A stretch of 64,000 nt of DNA from Meloidogyne chitwoodi (lineage: Eukaryota > Nematoda > Chromadorea > Rhabditida > Meloidogynidae), in assembly GCA_015183035.1 (NCBI GenBank), contig JACZZP010000018.1, positions 248,001 through 312,000 of the forward strand, read 5' to 3'. Position numbers and translations under genes: made by a program. Position 1 is the stretch's first letter. Each line of letters opens with the position of its first letter. Below the pieces are notes generated by a model that searched no databases, was not told where the DNA came from, and saw nothing but the letters and a program-made list of their open reading frames with translations. Positions 33,764-46,148 of the stretch are shown piece by piece.

Positions 33764-34599
33764 ATGCAATCTCAACCTAAAATCACAGAATACTTTTCTG
33801 TTCGAAGAAGTACTAGAAGACAAGGCAAAGAATTACAGGTTTTTTAATTTTTAAAAGAAAAATTAGAAAATATTTAGGAAGAAAAAATGGCAATTTTACT
33901 TAAACAAATACAAACGTGTTCAAACGAGAAATTTTTGAAAATATATAATTGTGAAGAAAAGGGAAGAGGTATAAAAACAAAAAAATCGTTTGCCAAAGGA
34001 GAATTTGTTGTTGAATATAAAGGTTAGGTTTTTTTATTTTTTAAATATTTTTATTATTTTGTCGCAAGTTTTTTAATAATTAAAAAAAGATTCTAGTCTT
34101 TTTCTCATCCCTAATATTTCTTCTTATGGTCCAGGATTAAATTTATGATAATCTTTTGGTTCTTTCATTAACCTCACATGAGAAATTTTTATTTAAAAAA
34201 AGTTTCACTTTTTTAAGGTGAAGTTATCAATTCAAAAATTGCAAGGATTAGAGAGGAGGAATATTCCAAAAATGAAAATATTGGTTCCTACATGTACTAT
34301 TTTAAACATCAAGGAATAGTTTATTGTGTAGATGCAACTCTTGAAACTAAATATAAAGGAAGACTTATTAATCACAGCATTTTAAGGCCAAATTTAAGAA
34401 CAAGGGTTTGCTTTTTAATTTAAAAATATTATTTTTTCAATTAAAAAAGGTAGTCGATTTTGGTGGTGAATCTTCTTCTTCCTTTTATTTAATACTTGTC
34501 GCAAGAAGAGATATAAATATTGGAGAAGAATTACTTTACGATTATGGAGAGAGAAGATCTGATGTTATTGAAAAAAATCCATGGCTTTTAAAATCTTAA
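33764..34599 (+). CDS. Histone H4 Lys20 monomethyltransferase, PR-SET7/SET8 type
   Basis: Four exons, 33764-33838, 33878-34022, 34218-34405, 34450-34599, encode about 185 residues. The SET domain fills residues ~45-180: GRGI, FVVEYKGEV, YMYYF, YCVDATLETKYKGRLINHS, then ARRDINIGEELLYDYGERR. These match PR-SET7/SET8 (set-1 in C. elegans), which monomethylates histone H4 Lys20 in the nucleus and acts in mitosis, replication and dosage compensation. The N terminus is very short and begins with QPKITEYFSVRRSTRR, a PCNA-interacting (PIP) box with flanking basic residues like the Cdt2 degron of SET8. The protein is shorter than vertebrate SET8 because the N-terminal extension is minimal. The NHS and YDYG catalytic motifs are intact. 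Confidence 0.92.
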
Positions 34600-34844
34600 A
34601 AATATAAAAAACATGTGTGCCTAACTAATTATTTTTCAATATTTGTCTTTCAATAAATATCCTCTTTACTAGGTATATTTTAATTTAATTTTTTATTTAA
34701 AAAAATTAAAATATCAAAAAAATTCAATTTTATTTTAATTCGAAAATTTTATACATTTTCTAACCGGAAAAGTTTATATAAACCGGTTTATCAAGGAGAA
34801 CCCTAAAAACAATCAAAAAAACCTTTTTAATTATACTTTGACCA

Positions 34845-37800
34845 CTATTCTTCATTTAATCCATCCAATTCACTTAAAGGCTTCCAAATCGGATCTTCAA
34901 TATTAAATAAAAATCCTCTACTTTGATTATTATCTGTTGTTTTTATTAATTTTTTATTGCCTTCTTCTTGATCAATAATTTTTTTCTTTTTTATTCTAAC
35001 ATCTCCTCCAGGCGATCTTCTTCTTGGTGAATTTTCTGATTTATTAATAATAACAGACGAATTTAATAAAAATTCACAATCATCTTCATTACTACCGCTA
35101 ATATTTGGAGTTAAATCAGAAGGTAAAATTAGCATTTCACCTGTGTGTTTAATTTTTGTTTATATTTTTAAAACACAAATTTTCTGATTTGTAATCCTTT
35201 ATGAGGAAAACACAAATTCTGATACCTATTATTTTTAGATAAATAAATATAGTTCTGGTTTTTCCGGAAAACACAATTTGTAGTCTTATTTTATTTCTAA
35301 AATTACAATTTCTGATTTGTAATTTCTTCAAGGAAAAACACAAATTCTGCTAATTTTCAGAAAAATATGAATTCTGATTTGTCCGGAAAAACATTTATAT
35401 TTTTTTAATTAAAAATTTCTGATTTGTAATTTAAAAAAAATCAAAGTCTTACTAATGTCGAAGTGGCTTCTTCCATTATAAATTCTCACAAGTCTTTCTC
35501 TATACTCATTTACATGTTTTTCGATAATTTTCTCAACTTGATTATTCTAAAAAAATTTTAAATTTATTAAAATTTAAAAATTACCCTAACATCATCAATA
35601 TTATCATCACTTTTGAAAGGGTCAAAAAGTTTTGCTGATTTAACTGCTAATTGTTCAAAATCTTCATTAATATCACCTATAAAAAACAGAATATTTTGTT
35701 GTTTGTTTTAATGTTTTCAATGTTTATTCTGATTTTTGTGTTTTAATGTTTTTTATGTTTTTATTTAAGTTTTGTGTTTTTTCAATGTTTATTCTGATAT
35801 TTGTTTTAATGTTTTTAACCATTAATGTTTATTTAAAAAAATATTCCTACATTTCCCAACGTCCTCTTCATCTGCCCATTCGGGTATTTCACTTTCAGCG
35901 CTATCTTCTTCTGCATCATCACTATTCAAAACATGAGTTTTGTTTCTATTTTTATATTCATTGTTTAAATGTTTAGGTGAATGTTGTTGTTTCCATTTTT
36001 GTTGTTGTTTCCCTATTATTTCTTCCTCACTTGTGGAAGTGTTTCTTCTAATTTTAAAAACATTGTTTCTGGTTTTTGTATTTGTAATGTTTTCATTAAA
36101 CAAATCAGAATCATTTTCAACAATTATTGCTTCACCAGAACTTGAACTTGAAACAGAAAGATATTTTTGTCTTCTCAACACTTTTGCCTCATCAGAAAAT
36201 CCATTAATGTTCTCTTTATTTGATGTTTTGATATTAAATGTTTTTTTGACATTTTTGTTGTTGTTAATTTGTTGTTTTTCATTGTTTTGTTGTTGCTCAA
36301 TATTATTTATTAATATTCTTTTTTCTTTTAATTGTGTTGTTCTCTTTTGCTGCCTTTTTTGATCATTTAATGTTGTTGAATTTTTTGATATTCTGTTAAT
36401 AATTGTTACTTCTTTATTAGTTAACGTTTGTTGTTGTAATTTTTGTTGTTCATTTTTTATGTTTTCAATGTCTAAATATACAACAAAAAATAAGTTTATA
36501 GAAGACATTTAGGCAAAATGATTTTTTTAAAAAATAAAAATAATACCATCTACTAGTTCCTCATCTGATTCAAACACAGGCTGTTTTTGTGTACTTTCTT
36601 TCATTGTTGTTGTTGAATTATTAAATTTTTCCCTTCTTAAAAAAGGCCAAACATAAGAAAATATCCAAAGAACAAAATTCAAAGTGTACCAAAAAACTCT
36701 AATTAAATTTATAAATTTAATTATAATAAATTAAAAAAAAAACCTTTGAAAAATTCCAGCATCAGAAGATATTTTGTTAAATTCTCTTCTATAAAAATGT
36801 TCAACTTCAACTCCAAAATCATCAATTATTTGAGTAGTAGCAGCCTTTGATTCATTTATATTAAATACTCCTTTTTGTTGTTTTTGTAAAAATTGTTGTT
36901 TAAAAGCACATAAAACGACTCTATCACCTTCTAAATAAGCACAAGAAATCATACATATTAGACAAAATCTGAAAATTAAAAAAAAGTGTTTTTAAATTAA
37001 AAACACCCAATTTTCAGTAGCACCAAAAAAATTTTAAAAATTAAAAAAAAAATTTACATTAATGCTAAAACACAAGTTTGATACATAAGTGCTTCAAAAG
37101 GTGGACGAGGCAAAGCAGAATGACATATTGAAAGTGAATGTTTTGGAACAACAGCAGCTAAATTGAAAGACCATGGAGTATAATTCATATGCATAAATAT
37201 TTGAAGAGATGCTTCATTAATAGAAAATAAAAAGTCTGGAGTATAACTTTAAAAAATATATAAAATTAAAATTAAATTAAGCAGAAAATAGAAAAATTCT
37301 TACGAAATATTCAAATAAATAGTCTCATTAGGTTCCAATCTTTTAAAAATAAATTAATTTTAGATAAAAATAGACTTTTTAAAAATAAAAAACCTAAATT
37401 GTTCACAATTCGACACACGAAATCCACGATTTTTGCAAGGAGAACCACTTATTGAAATATTTACAACACTGAATCCTACCTAAAAATGATAAAAAAAAGT
37501 ATTAAAAATTAAAAACCATACTTCTCCATTATTATGAACAGCAAACAATCTCCAAACAGTTAAGGTTGTAGGCATTCTGTGTAACTGACGAAGAGGATTG
37601 GAACAGTCATTCAAATGTGTAGAGTTTAATTCAAATAAAAGAGGTTGTGAACCAGCAGTTTTATTGTCTATTCCAATATTTCTTTAAAAAAAAAATAAAA
37701 AATAATTAAAAAAAAGGAAAGAAAAAAATACATTCGAGCACCACGTCCATAAAGAACAACAGGTTCTAACAAAAAAATAAAAATAATTAATTTAAAAATA

Positions 37801-40800
37801 AAAACCTATAACAGTAAGATTATTTCTTATAATCATCATAGAAGAACGAAGAGTATAATCAGAAGGCAAAAAACCAATACGAACACGAGCACTCATTCCA
37901 GGGCGGAGTAGCATAGATAAAGTAAACCGAGGGATAGGCCCTAAAATTTATTTAAAATTAAAAAAATAAAAATAAAGAAAATAAAAAACCTTCAATAATT
38001 CTTTCAACTTCTTCGCGCAGCTTTGGAGTCTTAAAAAAAACAAAATAAATTTAAAAATTAAAAATAAATAAAAACCGGGCTTCCTGAACGAAGAGTAAAC
38101 AATTCTGTATCTCGCAAAGAAAACATTAAAGTTTCATTTAATTCAATTGGATTTATCAAAGGAGATAACGACAATTCTTCACTCAAAAAATCAAGTAAGC
38201 TATCAGAATCAGGATAAATAACCAAAGGAAGAATTTGTATAATTATTGGTGACTAAAAATAAGAATAAATCAGAATTTGTAATTTTAATAAAATATAATT
38301 GAAAATCAGAATTTAAAGTTTGTGGAAAGAAAATAGAAAAACAGAATTTGTAATTAGATTCAAATTATTTGTACAATCCGGAAGTAAATCAGAATTTGTG
38401 TTTTAATCAGAATTTGTAATTTTCAAAGAATCAGAATTTGTAATTTTCCGGAAAGAAAATAGTAAATCAGAATTTGTAATTTTTTACTTCCTTTTAAGAA
38501 AATTAAATATAACTTACAGTTGTTGGATTTGAGATAGTTAAATTAACAATACTAAAATTGCCGACAGCCGTTAAGGGAAAATGAACAGTTGAATGACTAA
38601 ATAATTTCGGCCAAATCTTTAAATTTAATTAAAAAAAATTTTTTTATTAATTTTTTGTGCATATTTTTACTAAATTTGCTTCAATTGGAATTTCAAATTC
38701 TCTGATTTTATTTGTATCAACTTTAACAGTTGTTTTAATAATTTTTCCTTCTAATTCTAACCATTTACGTCTCAATTTAGAAAATAAATAATAATCAACT
38801 TCTGCCAAATTTTGAGGTAATTTCATTCCATAAGAAAACCATTGGCCATCGGTAGAATTTATAGGAATTCCTAAAAAAAAAGAAAAGTATTGATAATTAA
38901 AGAAAAAATTGAAAATTCTGATTTTATATTCTGATAATAATGTAATTTTAGTACTCAAATTCTGATTTTTACAATTTACAAGCAATGATTTGTAAATTAC
39001 GCTAAAATTCTGATTTTATAATTTGCAAAAGTTTGGTTTAATAAATTACAAATTCTGATTTGTTATTTTCTTTCCGGAAAATTAAAACTAATATACATAA
39101 GTAAATCGTTATTAAAATATTCTGATTTGTAATTTGCAAAAGTTGTTTTAAAATAAATATTACCCAAATAACAATCTTTTTGTGGACAAGAAGCTTCAGG
39201 AATAAAACTAATATTAGCCAAGTTATTTGCAATTTCAGGTTCAAGTTTTGTAATATTATTATTTATTTTATTTGCTATTGACAAGGAAAAACGAGCATCT
39301 TTATTATTTAAAATTGAAACACGCAAAGGTTGAAGAGGCAAAGTACTCATTAACTTGAAAAAAAATATTTTAAAATTTTTAAAAAAAAAAACTCTCACAA
39401 TTAACGATTTTGTATAAACCCCACCAACAAAAGCTTCATTAAAAATAATTTTTTTTGGAATACTAAATAAACTAGTTGAATTAGAAACTTCAAAGTTTAA
39501 AGAAAAATTGTAAAAAGCAAAAATTGTTTCTATAGAAAAAAAATCTGAAAAATCATCAGATTTTTTAAAATTACATTTTAAACAATTAAAATGAAGTGAC
39601 ATTTTGAAAAGTGAAGAAGAATTTGAAGAAATTAAAAAATTGGAAAGCTGAAAAAATAAATTAATTTAATTAAAATTAATAAAAATTTACATTTTTATTT
39701 TTAAAATGTTGTTGAGTTTCATCATTTTCAAAATTTTGTTTAATTAATTGGATTGAAATAAAATTAGAAAATTGGGTTGGAAGATGAAATTTAATTATTT
39801 CAATAGATATTGGGTTTAAATTGGACATGGTAAACTTGAAAATAAATAATTAATTAATTAAAAAAATAATTAGAGGACTAAATGAGAGTTTTAAATTAAT
39901 TTAAAAAATAAAAATATTAAAAAAATTAAAAAAAAAATTTTTTTAGAATTAAAAAAGCTCAGAAAAAATTAAATTACAAAAATTGAACGAGTTTCTCCAG
40001 AAGTAACAATTCCAAAATTGAAAATATTTTGTTCAATAGAATTTAAAGTGATCTAAAAAAATTAACAAAAATAAAAATTAAAAAAAAAAAATAAATTTTA
40101 CATTTAATTCTCCATCAAAAATATACAAAGGCAATTGAAAATTAGTGAGATTAGTTTTGAGATTAATTTGTGAAGAAAAATTTGATGAAAAATTTGCAGT
40201 ATTATTAAATAAAATTATTAGAGAAGGCAAGGATTGGCCAGGAAATATTATTATTGGAAATTCAATTAAAGAAACCTTTTAAATAAATTTAAAAAAATTA
40301 AAAATTAAAAAAACCTCAAAAACATCTTTCCCATTTTCTTCTATTTCAGCTTCAAAAATTGATATAGAAAATGGAAGTGTATTTGTTAAAATTATTTCTC
40401 TATTTAAAACTGAGTTGAGATTTTTAAGAAAAGATAATTCATTCAAATCATATTCTATTCCTCTAAAAAAAATTAAATAAATTTAAAAATTAAATAATTA
40501 AAAAATACCCTTCATAAATTAAAGCACTAAAAGGCACTGTTACGTTATAATTTCCTCCTCTACTTACTGCCATTATATTTCCATATCTTGAAATACTACG
40601 ACCAACTTTTGTTTTTAATGTTGTTTTGTTTTTTATATTTGTTGTTGTTCTGTCGTCAATAGATGTATCTATGTTTATGCGAGCAATATCAACTGGTAAG
40701 CCTGAAATAATAAACTTGGAATCAGAATTTAACAAAAACAACTTAAAATCAAAATTTAACAAAACAAACTTAAAATCAGAATTTAACAAAAACAAACTTA

Positions 40801-42672
40801 AAATCAGAATTTAACAAAAACAAACTTAAAATCAGAATTTAACAAAAACAAACTTAAAATCAGAATTTAATAAAAAAACAAACTTAAAATCAGAATTTAA
40901 CAAAAACAAACTTAAAATCAGAATTTAACAAAAACAAACTTAAAATCAGAATTTAACAAAAACAAACTTAAAATCAGAATTTAATAAAAAAAACAAACTT
41001 AAAATCAGAATTTAACAAAAACAAACTTAAAATCAGAATTTATTAAAAAAACAAACTTAAAATCAGAAAATTAATTTCCCACCTAGTTAAAAAAATAATA
41101 AACCTGGTTGCCCACGCGGTGAAGACTTTATTAATATTGGAGGGTGTGTTTCATATTGAATATAAACTTTATCTGATTCAGAATAAATAGAATCAATTTC
41201 TACACTACGCTCTAATGTACTAAAAACACTCAATTTTAATGGAGATGAAAAATGTTTTCCAGCTTTTATAAAGCCAAAATCTAACAAATTGACTGTTGAA
41301 AAAATATCACGGCGAAGTGTAACCTAAAATTTAATATTTAAAAAAATAAATAAAATTAAATTAAAAAATGTTTAATTAAATAAACCTCTGTTTTTACTGG
41401 AATTGTAATTAAATTAATTTTTGATTTTAATTGAAACGAAGGAATTGAAAAATAATTATAATTATTATCATCATCTCTATCCAATAAATATTTTATAAAA
41501 ATAAATGAAGTTGTATTTCTTTCGACATTTCCCAATATTTTAGCTACGGCTATTTTTCTTGTTTCAAAAGGTAATAAAATCTTTTTTTAAAAAAATAATA
41601 AAAAATTATTTAAAAAATTAATTTACCGAATTATTAGTAAAATTAAAATTAATTAAATTTTCTTCTTTTGGAAATTCCAAGTGAATATTACAATCACTAG
41701 AAAATATTTGCAAAAGTTTGATATTTGAAGATAAAGGATTATGCAATTTAATAGAAGTTGAGAATGTTGAATTAATTGGTAATCGAATATTTAAAAGAGG
41801 TCTAAAAAAATTAAAATTAAATTTTTAAAATGGGAAGAACGGTTAAAAAATTAAAAAAATAAATTCTTACTTTAGTCTAAAATAATTTCCATTGACTTGA
41901 CCACGCACTTTATGAACAAAGTTACCCAGAGAAGTGAAAAAGTATAAAATTTCTTCTTTTAAAGGAGGTTCTTCTGTTGTGGGTAGAAAATAAATATTAA
42001 AAGAAATACGATCATTGGGCTTTAAATTCTATAATTTAAAATTTAATTTTAAATTAAAAAAAAAAGAAACCTGTTCAAAAGATGAAGAAAAATGAAAATT
42101 AATTCCAGAACTTGTTATATTTGAAATTAAAATTTTTGAATTTTGAGGATTTGTGAGGTTAATCATTCTGTGGACAAGAACCTAAAAATTTAAAAAATAA
42201 ATAAAAAGAGATTGAAGAGATGTTTAAAATAATTGGAACGAACACAAAAAACCCCTCATCTTTAGGACAGGGAACAATTCGATTTCTTTTAATCATCTAC
42301 AAGCACTTAATTTATATAAATTCACTTACTCCAATTGTTGTTATTCCAAAATCAGTCAGTTCATCATCAAATATGCTATAAATATTTTCTTTAATTTTTG
42401 AACTAAAACAAATAAAAAAACCTAAAATCATTATTTATCTTCTGATTAACAAAAGGCAATAAAACACTGTCCTGATAGGTAATATCTCTAAAATCTTTAA
42501 GTTCTGATTCCATTTGAATATAAGCAAGATTAAAAGCATCTGTTGAAGCTTCTTCAAAAAAAATAATTTGATTATTATTTTCTATTGTAGACAAATGTTC
42601 ATTAAATAAACAAAAAATACAAGAACATTGTAATGATAAAAAGAGAAAATATTTGCTACTTTTAAGGCACAT
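34845..42672 (-). CDS. TMEM131 homologue
   Basis: More than 20 exons run from Met at 42672 (signal peptide MCLKSSKYFLFLSLQCSCIF) to a stop at 34845. The lumenal part has the repeated beta-sandwich (PapD-like) pattern of TMEM131: an early FEEASTDAFNL region, VHRMINLTNP, NLKPNDRISFNIYFLP, then RPLLNIRLPINSTF, INSTDGQWFSYG, and MSARVRIGFLPSDYTL with VLYGRGARM. A hydrophobic stretch encoded near 36640-36710 (FWYTLNFVLWIFSYVWPFL) is the membrane anchor. The cytoplasmic tail is Gln/Asn/Ser-rich and ends with EIPEWADEEDVG and a conserved C-terminal segment. TMEM131 works at the ER-Golgi interface in collagen secretion via the TRAPP complex, important for nematode cuticle. Introns hold satellite-like A+T repeats. 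Exact exon borders were not all checked. Confidence 0.85.
40715..41068. repeat. ~28-bp satellite in TMEM131 intron
   Basis: About a dozen copies of AAACTTAAAATCAGAATTTA followed by ACAAAAAC lie in tandem with small length changes in the A-runs. They fill most of one intron. The core ATTCTGATTT word recurs in other introns of this gene (35160-35430, 38250-38490, 38920-39130) and in the NLP-10-like gene (45725-45870). Confidence 0.85.
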
Positions 42673-42773
42673 TTCTACAAAAAAAAAAATAATTTAAGAA
42701 ATTAAAAATAGAAAAAAAGCTAAAAAACGAGGATTCTCACGTGGCCCTTAATTTCTCAAATAAAAACTATTTT

Positions 42774-42892
42774 ATCTCGGTAAACCAATTGACAGACATT
42801 TCGTCCCAACGGCAAAAAATCGCTGACTCGTCCGAACGAAATGAATTTTTTCCCGTTGAGACGAAATGTCTGTCAATTTCGTTTACCGAGAT
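42774..42892. mobile_element. 119-bp MITE in a divergent promoter
   Basis: ATCTCGGTAAAC and GACAGACATTTCGTC on the left are matched by the complement of GACGAAATGTCTGTC and GTTTACCGAGAT on the right, about 40 bp per arm with few mismatches. The 64-codon open frame across it is not a gene. It lies between the TMEM131 and bL35m start codons. Confidence 0.7.
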
Positions 42893-43172
42893 GTATAGGA
42901 GCCAATTAATTAGAATAAGAGAGAATGCGATATAGCACTAACAAGACAGTTATAGTAATTATATATTCAACATAAATAGAGAATGAAAGATATGGATTGC
43001 TTGCGAAGAGTACCACCTAGCACAGTTGAGTATTTTTTTGCATGCATTTATTTCTTTTTTTTTAAGCCTGTTAATTTCTGATATTTATTTGAATCTAAAA
43101 ATCTCCACTTTTTTTATTTAGTTCAATCAATTAAACAATTTTTAAACCTTGAAACGTAAAAAAAGAAGCCTA

Positions 43173-43868
43173 ATGTTTTTGTTAAATTCAAATATTTTGT
43201 CAAATTGTCATCAACTGTTTGCTGGTTCGTCAATAAGAGGAATTGCTCGTATACCTCATTGGGAATATCATATTCGTTTTGATCAAAAAGTAGGACGTAA
43301 AAGACCAGCTCAGGATGTTCTTGATCGGTTAAAGCGATTAAATAATGGTTTTTTTCTAATTTTTTAAAATATATAATTTAATATAATTTTTAGGTATGTG
43401 GATTAGGGCTAGACCTGGTCGTTTTCATGCTGTTTATCAAAAGGATCAACTTAATAAAATGGTTGCAGCTCAATGGGAAACTTGTACTAAAGCGGAATGT
43501 AGAATGTTTGACAAGGTTTTAATTAATTTTTTTAAATTATTTGGATATATATTTGATTTTCTTATATCAAATAGATGGTTACTCCATTTTGGCTTCGACA
43601 TCGTCACTATGTTAACGACGATCTCCAACCCTTTCACACTCGTTATGGAATTACATCTCCCCGTGTAAATTGCAAGCATAAACTTGTTCGGGAAAGACCC
43701 AAAGTTTTATTAGATGATTTAACTTCTGATCGTTTTTTTGATCGTTTGCCTGCTTCAATGACAAAATCAAAATTATTAATTGAACAACAAAAATCTGATG
43801 TGCCAAAATTATTGAGAGATGCAACAAGAAAAAGTTTGCATCGTCTTTTAACGGATGGGGAAATTTAA
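43173..43868 (+). CDS. Mitochondrial large-subunit ribosomal protein bL35m
   Basis: Three exons, 43173-43347, 43394-43515 and 43575-43868, give 196 residues. The ATG at 43173 is chosen because the in-frame upstream codon is TTG. The N terminus is basic and lacks acidic residues, fitting mitochondrial import. [34 protein letters not shown] and [19 protein letters not shown] match the bL35m (MRPL35) core, in which KK/RKR-x-V-x-RF and W-x-R-x4-Y-V-D-D are conserved. It is part of the mitoribosome large subunit. The C-terminal ~70 residues extend beyond bacterial bL35, as usual in animals. YKT6 follows 175 bases downstream on the same strand. Confidence 0.88.
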
Positions 43869-44043
43869 TTAAATAAATAATAGGCAAAAGTTGATTTTTT
43901 TGTTTAATATTTTTTTATATTTTTGATGAATAATTCAATTATTTTTAATTTATTTTAAATGTTTTTTTTTCATTTTTAAATATTTATTTTTCTCACAATT
44001 TGATATATTTTTGAGGCATATTATTTAATTAAAAATATTAGAA
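43869..44043 (+). promoter_or_regulatory. Short intercistronic gap, possible operon
   Basis: Only 175 bases separate the bL35m stop from the YKT6 start. A poly-T/TATTTTTAA-rich stretch is followed by AAAAATATTAG directly before AAATG, a plausible trans-splice acceptor two bases upstream of the ATG. This spacing is typical of nematode operons. Processing is inferred, not shown. Confidence 0.45.
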
Positions 44044-45066
44044 ATGAAGTTACTTTCAATTATGGTTCTTTATAAAAATTCTTCACATGGACAGTCTGCT
44101 AAACTTCTCAAAGGAGAATATGAGCTTGCAAGTTTTAGTTTCTTCACTAAGCGTAATGCACAGGTTTTCTATTTTTAAATTTTAATTTTTAAAATTTAGG
44201 AATTTATGCAATTTACCGCAAAACTCATCTCTGATCGTTCTGCTACACCTAGCCGAAGTACAGTTAAGGAAGGGGAATATTTTGTACATTGTTTTGTCAG
44301 GCATGATAATTTGGTGGGAGTTTGCTTGACTGATGAAGAGTTTGTTGTTTTTTTTTTATTTTTATTTTTTAAATTAATTTAAAGATATCAATCTCGTGTA
44401 GCATTTGCTCTTTTAAACAAAGTACTTTACGACTTTGCTGATCGAATCCCTCAGAGTTCTTGGTTAACAATACAAAATGAGAAGGATTGCAATTATGACC
44501 AATTGCCAATGTTTCTTTCTAAATGGCAACATCCTCGAGAAGCAGATGCTCTTACTCGTGTTCAGGTTTTTTTATTTGATAAATTGAAGGATTTTTTTTT
44601 TGTGTTTTTTGAGATTTTTAGAAATTCTAGGTAAAGGTTCTGGTTTTATTGGTATGGCCTAACTCTATGATTGAACTCTGAAAAAAGTTCAGGCATTGAA
44701 GAAAACCCAAAATAACTCAAAAAATGGGTGGGTCTGTATCCTTTTTAGAGCATAAGATCTCTCCTGAACCAAAAATCCAAAAATTTTTTTTAATATTTGT
44801 GTCTTAACCCTTACTTAGGTCATTTCTTCCCCTAGACATTACCTCTTTAGTTCCATAATTTTTTTAAACAACATTAAAAAAAATATATATTAAAAAAGGA
44901 TGAAGTAGAAGAAACTAAAGTTGTTTTGCACAATACAATGCAGTCTGTATTAGAACGTGGAGAAAAACTTGATGATTTGATTAAGGCTAGCGAAAATCTT
45001 TCTGATCAGAGCAAAATGTTTTACACTCAGGCAAGGAAGATGAACAAATGTTGCAATTATGTTTAA
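44044..45066 (+). CDS. Synaptobrevin homologue YKT6 (R-SNARE)
   Basis: Four exons, 44044-44163, 44200-44339, 44385-44565, 44899-45066, encode 202 residues, the family's usual length (~198). Residues 1-135 form a longin domain (MKLLSIMVLYK at the start, FHCF-like YFVHCFVRHDNLVGVCLTDEEY, RVAFALLNKVL). Residues ~140-195 are the R-SNARE helix (DEVEETKVVLHNTMQSVLERG, KLDDLIKASENLSDQSKMFY), with the central Arg present. The end KMNKCCNYV keeps the paired Cys of YKT6, where one Cys is palmitoylated and the CaaX Cys prenylated; the CaaX box here is CNYV. YKT6 acts in Golgi, endosomal and autophagosomal fusion. It probably shares a transcript with bL35m. Confidence 0.93.
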
Positions 45067-45519
45067 ATAATATTATATAAAAAGAGGTTTTTTTAATTAT
45101 ATATTTTTACGTTTCCTTAAAAAGTATCGACCTTTCAAAATTTTTTTTAGAAAATTCTCTCTAGCTCTGTCATTTTTGTCAAAAATTCTAAAGCCTAAAA
45201 TAATGATAATTTTATTTTGAATTGTATCGAGGTCTTTATTCTTTCTTTATAGTTTTTTTTAAGTAGTAGAGAGTTTTATTTTCATTCCAATTGACTTTCC
45301 ATATCTTTCTAAAAACAAGATATTTTATTTTCTCGAATAATTAAGCCTATAAATTACAGAATATTTTTTTTGCATTTTTAGAGAATATCTCTTATTAATT
45401 AGAAAAAAATTTTTATTTTATTTAACTTGTTAAAAATTTATTTGAGGAAGAGGAGAGAGAGAGAGAATTACAAAGTTTTTTTTCTGGGTGTTTGCATTCA
45501 ATTTGTGTTAATTAATTAT
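45067..45519. other. Convergent spacer, no gene seen
   Basis: A+T-rich 3' region between YKT6 and the neuropeptide gene, with a short GA-run near 45445-45465. The 72-codon open frame on the plus strand overlapping 45528-45746 is the antisense shadow of the neuropeptide exon. Confidence 0.5.
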
Positions 45520-46148
45520 TTAAACAATTGGTAGTATTTCATTATTGTTGGGATAATTCAAAGCAAATTCAGAAGTTTTTCCTAAAGAACTCCTCTTTCC
45601 ATAAATTCCGCCTGAAAAAGGCATTGCTGCTCTTTTTCCGTAAATTCCGCCTGAATAAGGCATTGCTGCTCGTTTACCATAAATTCCGCCTGAAAATATT
45701 CTGTTTTTATTCTCATAGAAATTCTGCTTTTTCTTTTAAATTCTGATTTTAAAATTATTTTCGCTCTAATTCTGATTTTAAGTTTTTGATTTCAAGTTTA
45801 TTTTCTTCTAATTCTGATTTCAAGTTTATTTTTTGTCTAATTCTGATTTCAAGTTTTATTTTCTTTTAAATTAAAAATAACCCTACCAGAGTAAGGTAAA
45901 AGTGCTGCTGCTCTTTTTTCCAAAAATTCATCCAAATCATCATTACTTGGTGCTAATTCTTGCATTCTGTAGCGAATATTATTTAAGCCTTTCCTCAATT
46001 CTGCTGTTGGATATCCTTAAAATTATTAAATTTTAATTTTTGCTAAATTTCTTTATTTCTAACCTCCTCTAACACACAATGGCTCATCAAAAAGCAATAC
46101 AAGCGCAAATAACAAATAAAATATTTTTTGAATATTATTGTAACTCAT
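45520..46148 (-). CDS. NLP-10-like neuropeptide precursor
   Basis: Three exons, 46148-46064, 46015-45887, 45689-45520. The ~25-residue N terminus (NIQKIFYLLFALVLLF core) is a signal peptide. After an acidic spacer come three related peptides bounded by KR sites: AAALLPYSGGIYG, AAMPYSGGIYG and AAMPFSGGIYG. Each has a C-terminal Gly that would be converted to an amide, giving ...GGIY-amide. C. elegans NLP-10 yields ...PFSGGMYG peptides of the same type, so this is an nlp-10 homologue with Ile in place of Met. A short unprocessed tail (about 23 residues) follows. The second intron carries AATTCTGATTTCAAGTTT repeats. The product would be released from neurons. Confidence 0.9.

Noticed and set aside
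35940..36362. 140-codon plus-strand frame rich in Phe, Leu and Cys
   Set aside because: It is antisense to the Gln/Asn-rich cytoplasmic-tail exon of TMEM131.
40715..41068. CRISPR-like or coding repeat
   Set aside because: Units are contiguous, A+T-rich and in a TMEM131 intron; there are no spacers and the open frame on either strand is only the repeat.
43149..43172. Upstream start of bL35m at a TTG
   Set aside because: TTG starts are not expected here; the ATG at 43173 gives a good import leader.
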